From Terana coerulea (lineage: Eukaryota > Basidiomycota > Agaricomycetes > Polyporales > Phanerochaetaceae), in the NCBI GenBank assembly GCA_024811115.1, contig JAKOGH010000930.1, forward strand, positions 1-45,171: 45,171 nt of DNA, in the 5' to 3' direction. The notes beneath the pieces are model-generated. The model did not search any database, was not told where the DNA came from, and saw nothing but the letters and a program-made list of their open reading frames with translations. The position numbers and the translations under genes are program-made. This document shows positions 8,705-20,081 of this stretch, piece after piece (position 1 is the stretch's first letter; every line of letters begins with the position of its first letter).

Positions 8705-11700
8705 ATGTCTGCCAAACGTAAGTGCACAGCCGTATTGGCCATCAGTCTTTCTGCTTACTCGTACTCCGCTCATCCCTTCTTTCTATAGCTATCCGAGAGT
8801 ACGATGCCAAACTTCTGCTGGCATACTGGCTCGAGCGTGCGCCTGCTGTCGACTCGTCGGCGACCGTGGCGACCAAGTTTGTCTACCCATCGCCGAAGGT
8901 CGCGCAAGTTGCTTGGGACGCCGTCACCGGCACCATCACAGCCGACACTCAGCTGCCAGGCTGGGTGTTCAACACGAAGCTCGTTGCGAAGCCTGACCAG
9001 CTCATCAAGCGTCGCGGCAAGGCTGGTCTCTTGGCGTTGAACAAGACCTGGGAGGAGGCAAAGGACTGGATTCAGCAGCGTGCGGGCAAGCCACAGAAGG
9101 TCAGTTGCCGCTCGTCTCGTCCCATCCTTCACTGCGGCTTTGTCCTGCTATCTTGCTTGCCTTGTGCTCGGTCGAGACACATCGCGATTTGCATTTGCAT
9201 TCATCGCGTATCCGCGATATCAGTCGCGCGTCTTGACGTGCTATCAGCGTATATCTGCGAGGCCCTAGCTCCAAGCAATTTAGGACAGCCGAACACGCGT
9301 CGACGCTTTGATTATACTCGTGTCCTCCTCGAGGACGCGTCGGTTTTCTGATCTCGTATGAGAGAAATATGTGGGCGCTAACTGAACGACTGCTTCCAGG
9401 TAGAAACCGTCACCGGCACTATCAACAACTTCATCCTCGAGCCTTTCCTACCCCATCCGTCGCACACCGAATACTATGTGTGCATCACCTCGCAGCGTGA
9501 AGGAGATGCTATTCTCTTCACTCACGAAGGTGGTGTAGATATCGGCGATGTCGATGCCAAGGCCCTGACCCTCAGCCTCCCCGTCGGTGCACCCTTCCCG
9601 TCACGAGAGACTATCGTATCGACCCTCTTGGCCCATGTGCCCGAGAGCAAGAAGCAGACTCTTGTCGACTTCCTTACTCGTCTGTACTCCGTATACGTTG
9701 ACCTCCACTTTGCGTACCTTGAGATCAACCCTCTCATCTGCCTCGACGGTGAGAATGGCGGCGAACCCACTATCCACTATCTTGATATGGCGGCTAAGCT
9801 TGATCAAACGGCTGAGTCGATTTGTGGTCCCAAGTGGGCGATTGCTCGCGACCTGTCCATTTACGAGCCTGGTGCTCAAGGAACCACCTCGAAAGGGAAG
9901 TCTGTCTCAGCGGATCGCGGCCCACCGATGGTCAGTTGGCTCTGATGTCTACCTTCGTCCATGGATACTCATTGTTGGCATTTAGGTCTGGCCTGCGCCC
10001 TTTGGTCGTGATTTGACCAAGGAGGAAGCATACATTCAGAAGCTCGACGGCTCTACCGGTGCCTCGCTCAAGCTCACTGTCCTGAACCCTGAAGGTCGGA
10101 TCTGGACCATGGTCGCCGGTGGTGGTGCATCCGTTGTCTACTCTGACGCCATCGCCGCTCACGGATTCGCTCATGAGCTCGCTAATTATGGCGAGTACTC
10201 TGGTGCGCCGACCGAGGGCCAGACATACGAATACGCGAAGACAATCAGTACGTTTACTCTTACTGATATCGTTGCATATGTAGAGTCTGACCGCCTTCGA
10301 CAGTTGATCTGTTGACGCGCGGCACTCCTCGTCCTGACGGCAAGATCCTCATCATCGGTGGTGGTATTGCCAACTTTACCAACGTCGCCGCGACGTTCAA
10401 GGGCATTATCCGTGCTCTGAAGGAGTTCAAAGCGCCTCTCATCGCCCACGATGTCCGCATCTTCGTTCGTCGCGGTGGACCCAACTACCAAGAAGGTCTC
10501 AAGGCCATGCGCCTTCTCGGAGAGTCCCTTGGTGTCGAGATCAAAGTCTACGGACCCGACACCCACATCACCGCTATCGTTCCTCTCGCTCTCGGCATCA
10601 AAGCGGCTCCCAAGAATCCGCTCCACTCAATCCCTCCGACTGCACCTGGCTCGCCGAAGGCGGGTTGTTAGCGAGGCCTCAGCCGCCCACAGCGACGCTA
10701 GCGTCGGCGCGATTCACGCTGATGGCGAGCGCACTCAGGCCAATGACCAGATCGTTCACTTTGACACTGCTGAGCATGCCAACACCCGCTCCTGGTACCG
10801 CCCCTTCGACGCTACCACTCGCTCATTTGTGTATGGCCTTCAGCCTCGCGCAATCCAAGGCATGCTCGACTTCGACTACTCCTGCGGTCGTGCCACGCCA
10901 TCGGTTGCGGCCATGATTTATCCCTTCGGCGGCCACCACATCCAGAAGTTCTATTGGGGAACCAAGGAGACCCTACTCCCCGTCTACACAAGTGTCGAGG
11001 AGGCCGCAAAGAAGCATCCCGATGTTGACGTTGTTGTCAACTTCGCCTCCTCGCGTAGCGTCTACTCCAGCACCCTCGAGATTCTCTCCTTCCCGCAGAT
11101 CAAGGCTCTCGCGCTCATCGCGGAGGGTGTCCCTGAACGTCACGCCCGCGAGATTCTTCACCTCGCAAAGGCCAAGGGCGTCCTCATCATTGGCCCTGCC
11201 ACCGTCGGAGGTATCAAGCCTGGCTGCTTCCGTATTGGTAACTCTGGGGGTAAGTCATTTTCACGAGGTTTATCGAAAAATGGCTCACTGTTGTAGAATG
11301 ATGGACAACATCATCGCGTCTAAGCTGTACCGCGCCGGCTCTGTCGGCTATGTATCCAAGTCCGGCGGCATGTCCAACGAGTTGAACAACATCCTATCCC
11401 TTGTCACGAATGGAACCTACGAGGGTATTGCCATTGGTGGCGACCGCTATCCCGGCTCGACTTTCATTGACCACCTCCTCCGTTACGAGGCCGACCCCGA
11501 CTGCAAGATGCTCGTCCTCCTTGGTGAGGTCGGCGGTATCGAAGAGTACCGCGTCATCGAGGCCGTCAAGAAGGGTGTCATCAAGAAGCCCATCGTCGCC
11601 TGGGCTATTGGTACCTGCGCAAAGATGTTTGCTACCGAGGTACAGTTTGGCCACGCCGGCTCCATGGCCAACTCTGCGATGGAAACAGCCGACGCGAAGA

Positions 11701-12915
11701 ATGCCGCGATGCGTCAAGCCGGGTTCATCGTACCCGACACCTTCGAAGATCTTCCTGAGGTCCTCCGTGAATCTTACGAGCATCTTGTTGCCACAGGTGC
11801 CGTCATACCCCAGGCCGAGCGCGATCCTCCCGTCATCCCAATGGACTACAAGTGGGCCCAGGAGCTCGGCCTCATCCGCAAGCCGGCCGCCTTCATCTCG
11901 ACCATCTCCGACGAGCGTGGCCAGGAGCTGCTGTACGCCGGCATGCGCATCTCTGACGTCTTCAAGGACGACATTGGCCTTGGTGGTGTTGTCAGCTTGC
12001 TGTGGTTCAAGAGGCGTCTACCCTCGTGGGCAACGAAGTTCATTGAGATGGTCCTCATGCTCACCGCCGACCACGGTCCCGCCGTCTCCGGGTAGGTTGT
12101 CTTGCTTACCTTTGCTCCTTCGAAGCTAACGGTTTGCGTAGTGCCATGAACACCATCGTCGCTACCCGCGCTGGCAAGGACCTCATCTCCTCGCTGGCGT
12201 CCGGTCTGTTGACCATCGGTAGCCGATTCGGTGGTGCTCTTGACGAGGCTGCCTCGATGTTTTCGGGTGCCCGTGACACCGGCCTGACTCCTCGCGAGTT
12301 CGTTGACAGTGCCAGGAAGCAGAACAAGCTTAGTAAGTGTTGGAGCACCGCATTGAGCCCACAATGTCACTAACCACCAGTTCTTAGTCTCGGGTATTGG
12401 CCACAAGATCAAGAGTGTCAACAACCCCGATCTGCGTGTCGAGCTTGTTAAGGAGTACGTCCGCAAGAACTTCCCTAGCCACAGCCTGCTCGACTACGCA
12501 CTTGCCGTCGAGAAGGTCACGACTTCGAAGAAGGACACGGTAAGCAACCATCGTCTCGAATATAGGAAATGAGTTGCTAAGGATGACTTCAGCTTATCCT
12601 CAATGTTGATGGCTGCATCGCCGTTTGCTTCGTCGACCTTCTCCGGGACAGTGGTGCGTTCACGCCAGAGGAGGCAGACGAGTATATCAAGGTACGGATT
12701 TAACTGTCTTCGGTACCTGTGCACAACTGACTTCCTGGCGCATATAGATCGGTACTCTGAACGGTCTCTTCGTGCTCGGCCGTTCGATTGGTTTCATTGG
12801 TCACCACCTTGACCAGAAGCGTCTGCGTGCGCCTCTGTACCGCCACCCTGCTGATGATATCTTCATCAACATGGCGGACGTCTCGCAACCCCGCGTGTTG
12901 GGCAAGATGGCGTAA
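8705..12915 (+). CDS. ATP-citrate lyase, single-chain form
   Basis: Makes cytosolic acetyl-CoA and oxaloacetate from citrate, CoA and ATP, feeding fatty-acid and sterol synthesis. Ten exons: 8705-8717, 8789-9099, 9400-9930, 9986-10247, 10304-11249, 11297-12091, 12142-12332, 12388-12539, 12593-12691, 12748-12915, about 1155 residues, close to human ACLY. The ATP-grasp/citrate-binding half comes first, with [20 protein letters not shown]. The succinyl-CoA-synthetase-alpha-like part follows, with the phosphohistidine in QFGHAG (about residue 807). The citrate-synthase-like C-terminus carries [11 protein letters not shown] and [13 protein letters not shown]. Two single-base breaks need correcting: one extra base near 10659-10661 in the variable linker, and one missing G in the G-run at 11245-11250 at an exon end. 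They cancel in length. Intron 2 (300 bases) is unusually long. Identity is very secure; an intact product depends on the two breaks being sequence errors. Confidence 0.96.
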
Positions 12916-13656
12916 AGCGTTTGAGGCCGTTCTTGGGGAACACTACCTTGGTCATTTTGTATCACCTGTTGCTGTCGTTTGCTATCGCATCTCTCTGTAC
13001 GACCACACAAGTATAATAGACATAGAATTCGTTTGCTTGACTCTGGACTACTCGTGGCTGGGCTAACGTGCGTACGAAGACTCTCGTCGGGTAAGTCAGA
13101 AGCAGAATCATACCGACGCATTCCCCCCGAGAGATTTCGGATGTTAGGAAGACTTACAGCCACAGGATGTACCAAGATAACTTAGGAGTTAGAGAGGGTA
13201 GATCGCAGTGCTCCCGCGAACGTTGGAATGTAAAGAACTCGCCAGCATGCGCCAAGTGTCCGCACGCAGGAAGTTTGCCAAGAAGAAGCGCAAAACAGGT
13301 GGCTGAGGCAGGCTGAGGCGGCTTTACAGCTTGTTTTCGGCAGCGGAAAGCGTGATGTGTCGGACAAGAACGCTTATTTCATGGTTGAGAAGCTTGTTTT
13401 GGTGTCCGACGATGCTAAGCCAAAGGGATAAGAGACTCGCTGGCCCTGCCCAGCGGCGGGGTGGTGTTAGAGTGGGCATTGGCCACTGGAAAGCGAAGAT
13501 TGGCCTGTTGTTCGGAGCGCGGGAGGATTCCGTGCGCCTCTCCGCTGGTATAACTCCCCGCCATGATCATGTCACCCCCGCTGCTCTCCTCTGCCCCTCA
13601 CCGCCGCCGGCGTGCTCGCCTTCGTTCGCTAGAAGCACCAGCCTAGACCCCTCAAC
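12916..13656. other. Intergenic, no gene recognised
   Basis: About 740 bases holding the lyase terminator region and the promoter of the DUF1275 gene. A C/T-rich tract at about 13574-13606 may be the core promoter of the latter. Nothing else is seen. Confidence 0.55.
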
Positions 13657-14671
13657 ATGACCAAAGAAGAAGACTTGCCGCGCCCCGCTTCGTCCTCGAG
13701 CGACAGGGACTATGCGCTTTGGCTGTCGCCGACCACCGTCCTGAGCAAGGCTCACCTAATGGAGGATGTCGACGGAGCGAGATCGACATTCCCCCTCGCG
13801 GCCTACTGCTTCATGACGGGATTCATGTATGTGAATGCTCTGCAGCGCTTCGTTGTGGCCGCTGAATCAATGTTTGACTATGTAGTGACTCTGTCTGTTT
13901 CTCGGCTGTCTTCGTATGGTGCGCTTTCCAAACGGGCAACACAGTGCAGGTGCGCCCTGGAGCCTTTTTCTGCTTTCCAAACACTGATTGTATGCAATCA
14001 CCAGCTTGCGCTTGCACTTGCCCGTCTCTTCGAAGGCCCCGTCGGCCAACGCGATGGTTCCTTCCACCTTGCAGATAAGCAAGCCCTTACCTCCGTCACT
14101 ACCTTCGTTTTCGGTGCATTCCTCGGCCGCATAGGCGACAAGATGGGAGCGAAGACTCGTGCATGGCTCTTCCTTGGCACCTTCATTCAGGCGCTTTTCA
14201 CTATGGCCGCTGCGCTCTGCGCGTGGAAGAGTCACCAGGGGTCTGTTGCCACTGACCGTGGCGACCCCGCATGGACGAACGCATTGACCTACGTCGCGAT
14301 TGCGTTCATGAGTGCGAGCATGGGTCTGCAGGGCATTATGGGCAAGCGTGTCAACACGCAATTCGCTACTACCAGTGCGTGCCGTACTTCAAGTTGACTC
14401 AATGCGCGGCACTGATAATGGCCTTGCAGTTGTGCTTACCACCGTGTGGTGTGAGCTCATGGCCGATCCCAACCTGTTCAAACTGAACCGCCGCATCATC
14501 TCCCGCGACCACAAGATCATCGGCATCGCCGCGCTCTTCGTTGGCGGTTTCGCAGGTCGTGCAATCCTCGACAAGATCGGCTCAGCTGGTGCACTCGGCG
14601 TTGGTACTGGCATCCGCCTGTTGATCTCTGTCTGGTGGTTGTTTGTGCCCGCAAAACCTGCTAAGAAGTAA
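13657..14671 (+). CDS. DUF1275 (YoaK-type) multi-pass membrane protein
   Basis: Four exons, 13657-13826, 13886-13949, 14005-14374 and 14430-14671, join in frame to 281 residues. The family hallmark FQTGNTVQ lies at the end of exon 2 after a hydrophobic segment. Further membrane segments are visible in TTFVFGAFLGRIG, the stretch around WLFLGTFIQALFTMAAAL, YVAIAFMSASMGLQG, GIAALFVGGFAGRAIL and IRLLISVWWLFVP, giving about six helices. The N-terminus is short, acidic and cytosolic-looking; the C-terminus ends in lysines. DUF1275 proteins are widespread in bacteria and fungi; a transport role is often assumed but the substrate is unknown. Confidence 0.85.
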
Positions 14672-15617
14672 GGGGCGCCGAAGGCAAGGTGCACTGGCAG
14701 TGCGTCGGGGATGTTTTTGGTTAGGTTACAAGGCCTGAGGGTTCAATGGAGGTAGCATGGGAGGACTGCACAATCTGATACCAGGCGGGCACTTAGAGCC
14801 ATCGCCACAAACACTACATAGATGCATTTCATACCACTAACTGCCTCTGCAGTGTACCACACTCGTTCTTCGCCTTCTCCTGCTGCGTTCTTCGTTGTCG
14901 TACTAGGCTTGTAACATACTGCTTCATACATGGAATCAACATAGCACCAGCGAGGACTGTTCTAGCTTGAGTTGTGTGCAAATGTGTATTCGAGCTCAAC
15001 ATGAAAGTACATGGTATGAGATAGATGTAATACCCCTGGTAAGGAACACGACGCTAAGTCAAACGACCTCCACCCGGTGGATAGCATGCGCTCCAGCTGA
15101 GGTATCGATCCGAAATCCATCTCGGACTTGCGGTAGACTCCTGCGAGAAAGGTGTGTTCAGCAGGGGGACAATAGTGCGAGTCCGAATGAGTGAAGGGAA
15201 GAAAAGGGCTCGCGCGGAAATTTATACTCACTAGGGTCCTATCACGTGGCTCTTTCCTTATTTGCTCAACGAGCGCTGCTCGAAGCGATTCTAGACCCTG
15301 GTGTCTGCATAATTTGGTGCAGGTTTGACCAAGTATCTCGACGAGACCTCTTCAAACGCATCCACTGCTGTAATAATATCGCACCGGACTGATGCATGTT
15401 TTGTACATGGCTACACTACTATCCACCATCTAACGCAAACATAGACGGGCAATCACAAGCCTGAGATGCCCTAAACTAGGAGTGCTACCCTAGCGGTGCG
15501 GTCATCGTGATGTAAATTGTCCTCCTCGTCACTGCAGAAGCACCCAAAAGTACATACACTGGGCGGCGGTCCCAAAACGTGGCCACACAGCTCTACCCTC
15601 AACCCTCACTAATTCGT
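14672..15617. other. Intergenic, no gene recognised
   Basis: About 950 bases between the DUF1275 and caleosin genes. No coding similarity and no clear promoter elements identified. Confidence 0.55.
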
Positions 15618-16590
15618 ATGGCACTGTCCGCGCGCAAGGGTGTGGACCTACTCAACGGTGCGTAGCTTCTGTATTGTTCTGCATCGCAGACAATCTGAAC
15701 ATGAGCCATGGCTAGCAGGTGCTGAAATCGTGACCGGGATTCCAGCTGCGCCTATTGCGCGGCTGAGGCCTCCTGCAAACGATTGGAAGAACGTCGAGCA
15801 AGCCGGGGTGGCCCGCGTGAACATCGCCCCCACAGAAGCCTCCCCCGAAGGCGCCACCCAGCCCGTAGGCTACACTGAAGACCATGCTCACCAATCAGTA
15901 ATTCTACACAACCTGTACCATCTCCGATTTTGGCTGACCTCTACGCGTACTCTCCAGGTTCTCCAACAACATTGCGGCTTTTTTGACCTCAATAACGACG
16001 GGGTCGTCACGCCTTACGAAACTTACGTCGGGTTCCGCCTGCTGCAGTGGAACATCTTCCTTGCGCGTTTCGGCACCTTCATCATCCACTTCGCGTTTTC
16101 CTACTTCACCCTGCCCGCCGGTCACTGGCTGCCCGACCCGCTCTTCCGTGTCTTCCTCGGCAACGTCCACCGCGCGAAGCACGGCAGTGACACCGGGTCC
16201 TACGACAACGAGGGCAGATTCCGACCGCAGAACTTCGGCGATGTTTTCACCAAAGTACGGGAAGCGTCTGCCAGACGGAACGTGGGGCATCACGTATACG
16301 CAGGCGATGAAGGCGGTGTACGGACAAAGATGTGTTTTCGACCTGTTCGGCGTCACCGCCGAAGCTCTCGAATGTGGGTCCTCCGTAAGTGTTATTGAGG
16401 CGCATGTACTGATAACACTCCAGGGTCCGCTACCTATGTCACCCTCTGGCCCGCCGATGGCAACATGCGCCAAGAAGATGTTCGAGGTGTCTACGATGGA
16501 AGTTATTTTTATACTGTTTCTTGCCCTCGCAGGGCCGCCTACCTGGCCGGCAGAAAGGCCTTCCCTCCAGCAATCCCTGCCGCTCATTAA
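15618..16590 (+). CDS. Caleosin (lipid-droplet EF-hand peroxygenase family)
   Basis: Caleosins are calcium- and haem-binding proteins of lipid droplets and membranes; several have peroxygenase activity on fatty-acid hydroperoxides. Four exons, 15618-15657, 15719-15897, 15958-16373 and 16424-16590, give about 266 residues. A single EF-hand loop (about residues 83-94, DLNNDGVVTPYE) is preceded by the haem-ligand candidate His78 in QQHCGFFD. The hydrophobic segment (about 104-134, with prolines) would be the droplet anchor. The second invariant His is His148 in AKHGSDTG, followed by RFRPQNF, and the C-terminal block LEW plus YVTLWP and VYDGS is present. The third junction uses donor GTGGGT at 16374, which restores the conserved LEW. 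One extra A in AAA at 16252-16254 breaks the frame and is probably a sequence error. Confidence 0.92.
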
Positions 16591-16876
16591 AGGTCGAAGA
16601 GCAACTTTAAACCTGAGACTTATAGAACACTACTGGAACTCGGAAAGACTATCGCCTCCCATGTATTGGACAGAGCCCCTGTATCATCCTTATTGACAAG
16701 TGCAAAGCTGTTCAAGTTACTCAATATTGATAAGAGTGCACTCTTTGTGCCAATATTACTTGCGACATTTACCGAACTTGTACGGTCCTCTGTTAACGAA
16801 ACAGCTCCAATGCTCGCAGCTAGAACAAATGCATTGCCTCGCGACAGACAACAGTACGGTACGGTCTCCGAGTCCT

Positions 16877-18642
16877 TCAAGCATACATCGATTCCTCCGC
16901 CCACGCAGCAGGCGGACCGGAGCTGAACACGGTATCGTCGTCCATTCCGCCCCACGCATCATCCTTATGTTTGATTGCTTTGGCCAAGTACTCTTTGCTG
17001 GTGTTCAGGGCACGCTCGATCTCATGCAGCAACTTGCTCTGCGTCTGCGCATGGAGCAGCGCGCTATCGACATCGGCTTTCGTGAACTGCGGCGCAGAGT
17101 CCGCGAAGGTGACGGTTCCGTCGACAGATATGCTGGCGTCGATCTCACCGGCCTCAACCTATTGTTCAGATTTCAACACATCGGCATATTGGTCGGTCAC
17201 GCTAGGTAACATACCATGCTGAGGATCGCCTCACGAACATCATCTTCGCTACTCAGCCCAACTTGGCCGCCAATGTCGGCCAAACCAAGGGTGAGGTACG
17301 TCGACGTCAGCTTCTTGATCAGCCATCTCGGAGAACGGTCAATGACCTGCTGCACCAAGCCGAAGTTGCGTTCCTAGATGAAAGATCAGCATTCAGTTAC
17401 CATTTGGAGAGTGAGAGAGCCTTACACTGCGGAAGATATCGACTTCCTTCTGTATCGCGCCAGTAAGCACTTGGGTTGTCGCTGGATACAGCTTGGTGAG
17501 GCTATTGTACGGAGAGGACTTCAGGTGCCTGATGAGTACTGCGTGGGTGTATTTTGGTGCTGGAACGGGCTGAGTCGGCTATCTGGTTAGCTACTGCACA
17601 TCAGCTGCGTAATAGCAATGTACGTACCTTGCCATACAAAATCAACTGCACTAGCATGAGCTTCTTGAGGGCCTCCAGCTGGATAGCAGCGGGCTGTTGC
17701 GCAGGAGACGTGACGACAATCTCCAAGAACTCTTCTGCTTCGCGCCACCGCTTGAGTGCGGCGAAAATGACGCCGCCGGCGTAGTGGTATAGGAGGTTAT
17801 CGTTGTAGTGCAGCTCGGATATCGACGTGTCGATGTTGAGGATGGGGACGGCAAGGATTGGGAGTGCTGCGGCATAATGTCGAGTAGTTACGCAGACCTG
17901 TGAGAGGTGTTATGGTCAAGCAGTGACGTGACCTGGTAGGACGTACATCAAGGAAAATCGCATGGATGTTGGTCAGATGCGAAAGGGTCGGCGGATATCT
18001 GAGGACAAGATCGCGCAAAGGAGCCAACGCTAGCTTAGCCTGCAGAATAAACAAGTGGAGCATTAGCACATAACGAGCATAGCTCTCTTTGATAAACACA
18101 CATTGTCTGCACTGGCGCGTGTAATGCCCTTTGCAAGCAAGGTGACTATATTCAGAGCCAACTTCAGCATCCTGGAGCAAGCTGATGAACAGTGACGTAC
18201 CGCGGTCGGGTGCAAGGCGTGCTTCCTCAGGGTTGAACTTCTTGCAGAATGCCTCGACTTGGTCCAGCTGTGGCTGCGGTGCACTGGTAACACTCAATCG
18301 GGCAGATCTAGACAAGACAAGAAGTAGGAGAATAAGAGTAAGTAAGGTCGTGTAGCATAACTACGGAGATGTGCTCAACAGAATGTATAGATATCCGAGC
18401 GTGTTATTCTCCGGGTCGAGAACCTGCAATGGGTCCTGTCCGGACGAGAGCGTGCTCGCTAGTATGGCTTCGCGTGTATCCTTCGCGGCAAACGTCTTCA
18501 AGACTTGCTGTATCCATGCGGGTCCGTTTACAGCACTGGTCAACACCTCCAGGAGCTGGTCGAGGTTGGTGGGCTGCGCCTGCTCTTGAGCAGCGGGGGC
18601 GGTGGATGGTCCTGGCTGGACGGCAGAAGTCGTAGCTGCCAT
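16877..18642 (-). CDS. COP9 signalosome subunit 3
   Basis: Subunit of the COP9 signalosome, the complex that removes NEDD8 from cullin-RING ubiquitin ligases. Eight exons read in frame without any break: 18365-18642, 18201-18307, 18102-18145, 17947-18039, 17628-17897, 17426-17569, 17215-17373, 16877-17158, giving 458 residues (human CSN3 has 423). After a Gln/Ala/Pro-rich N-terminus come alpha-helical repeats. The PCI domain lies in the last third, with the winged-helix block IQKEVDIFRSERNFGLVQQV and LADIGGQVGLSSEDDVREAI. A C-terminal helix and an acidic tail ending EESMYA follow. The start is chosen for its fit to an alanine-rich N-terminus and because the sequence just upstream looks like a 5'-UTR intron (18647-18754). 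CSN3 is favoured over proteasome subunit Rpn3, also a PCI protein, from overall sequence. Confidence 0.87.
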
Positions 18643-19186
18643 GTCTCTGTGAGAGTGTCGCAGCAGCTGTTAGCGTATCCTTTCATGTATGACAACATAG
18701 AGAATCTGAATGTAAAGCGGGATTGAACCCACGGGTCCCGAGTACGCCACTCACGTTGCGCTTAATGAGGCTCTTCAAGCGATCCGTTTTATTGTGTTGA
18801 AGTATTTCGCACAGCACAAGGTCTCCTCTGTCGGTTAGACGGATACCACACAAAGATGAGATTGAACGGACAAGTAGGCCAGGCAAGGGGTTCGAGACAA
18901 GCGACGCGCAAGAGCCAGACACGAGGTTCAGCTGAAAGCCGTATACACCACAGGCGCCCATATGAAGACTTGTCTCCGGAATGCCCGCGCGTCCGACATC
19001 CAACAGTCACCAAGTCGATACATGCCACATACATTTAATTCTCTACCAGTACATTTGAGTATTACACTGGAGTGTTCTGATGTAATATGATACTTCTACT
19101 TCGAGGCCGGTCTCAAACTGTAGCGGGCGCGTCTAAGTGAGTGGGAACTGACCACGGGCTAATCCAGACTAAGCGTCGTGGTCGCT
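18643..19186. other. Intergenic with probable 5'-UTR intron of CSN3
   Basis: On the minus strand a GTGAGT donor at 18749-18754 and a CTCTCACAG acceptor ending at 18647 bound a possible 108-base intron that stops four bases before the CSN3 ATG. The rest is the CSN3 promoter and the 3' flank of the quinone reductase. No gene recognised. Confidence 0.45.
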
Positions 19187-20081
19187 TTAGAAGGTAACCT
19201 TGGCAATGGTCTCCTGGAAACATCTTGCCCTGGATGGAAGCGATCTCGAGCTCGAGAGCAGAGGGCTGACGGCTGCCGTCAGGTCCTGCGAAGGTACCCG
19301 CACCCCAGGCGGATCCTGATAATACGGTGACATTAGGCTTCATGGGAGTGGAAACGGATATAGAGCGAGAACACCCACCTCCGTGGACCTCAGTCATGTT
19401 GGTCTGCTGCGGGAAGGTGTGGCTATAGCCCAAAGGGACGAAGATGATGCCGTGGTGGGTGAAGGTGGACATGGCGCTGATAACGGTGGATTCTACGATA
19501 CAGGTCAGTACATGTGTGGACACCAAACGATATCAAGACTCACCCTGCCCTCCACCAGGGGTACCGGTGGAGACGAACACCGCAGCGTACTTTCCAGCCA
19601 AAGCACCCTGTGCCCACAAGCCACCGGTACCATCCCAGAAGGCCTACAGTGCAAGTTAGGGGCCCATAGACTTTTTGCGAACGGCTGAAAGCACGTACCT
19701 TGAACTGAGCGGGGAAGTTACCGTAGCGGGTGGGGACACCAAACAGGAAGCCATCAAACTGGGGCAACTCCTCGGGCTTCAGGACAGGGTAGTCGGGCTT
19801 TGCGGGGGCGTGCATCTTCTCCAGAATCTCCTGGGAGAGTGTCTCTTGGACTCTGAAGCAATCACAGGTGAGCAAGCTGTTCTTCGAGGTAGCTTACGGA
19901 GGCCAACAAACTGGTAAATGGTTGCTGCGCCGCCAGCACCCTCAATGCCGGCCTTGACAGCCTCCGCCACTGTGAGCAGACAGTGTCAGTCGGTCACCGT
20001 GCTCGTGCTCAAGCGTGATGGCTTACTCTTGGCGATATGGCCGTACATAGAGTAGGTAATAATGGCGATCTTAGCAGGCAT
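19187..20081 (-). CDS. NAD(P)H:quinone oxidoreductase, WrbA/Pst2 flavodoxin-like family
   Basis: FMN enzyme that reduces quinones by two electrons, avoiding semiquinone radicals; cytosolic or on eisosome membranes in yeast. Six exons: 20027-20081, 19912-19969, 19699-19852, 19544-19643, 19379-19492 and 19187-19315, about 202 residues. Family motifs: [11 protein letters not shown] (FMN phosphate loop), [56 protein letters not shown] and [11 protein letters not shown]. Exon 2 must end at the GTTTGT donor (19906-19911) to keep frame. One extra base near 19213-19216 shifts the last ten codons; read without it the protein ends [10 protein letters not shown], as expected. The gene is divergent from the SDR at 21094, with about 1 kb between starts. 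Confidence 0.93.

Noticed and set aside
10590..10680. An intron in ATP-citrate lyase to explain the frame change near 10660
   Set aside because: No GT-AG pair of realistic length exists without deleting conserved residues; a one-base discrepancy is required instead.
18714..18790. tRNA-like T-arm on the minus strand (GTGGG-TTCAAT-CCCGC)
   Set aside because: The T-loop is one base short. No acceptor partner for the following bases, no anticodon loop with U33 and no D-arm could be found. The sequence is better explained as CSN3 leader and intron.
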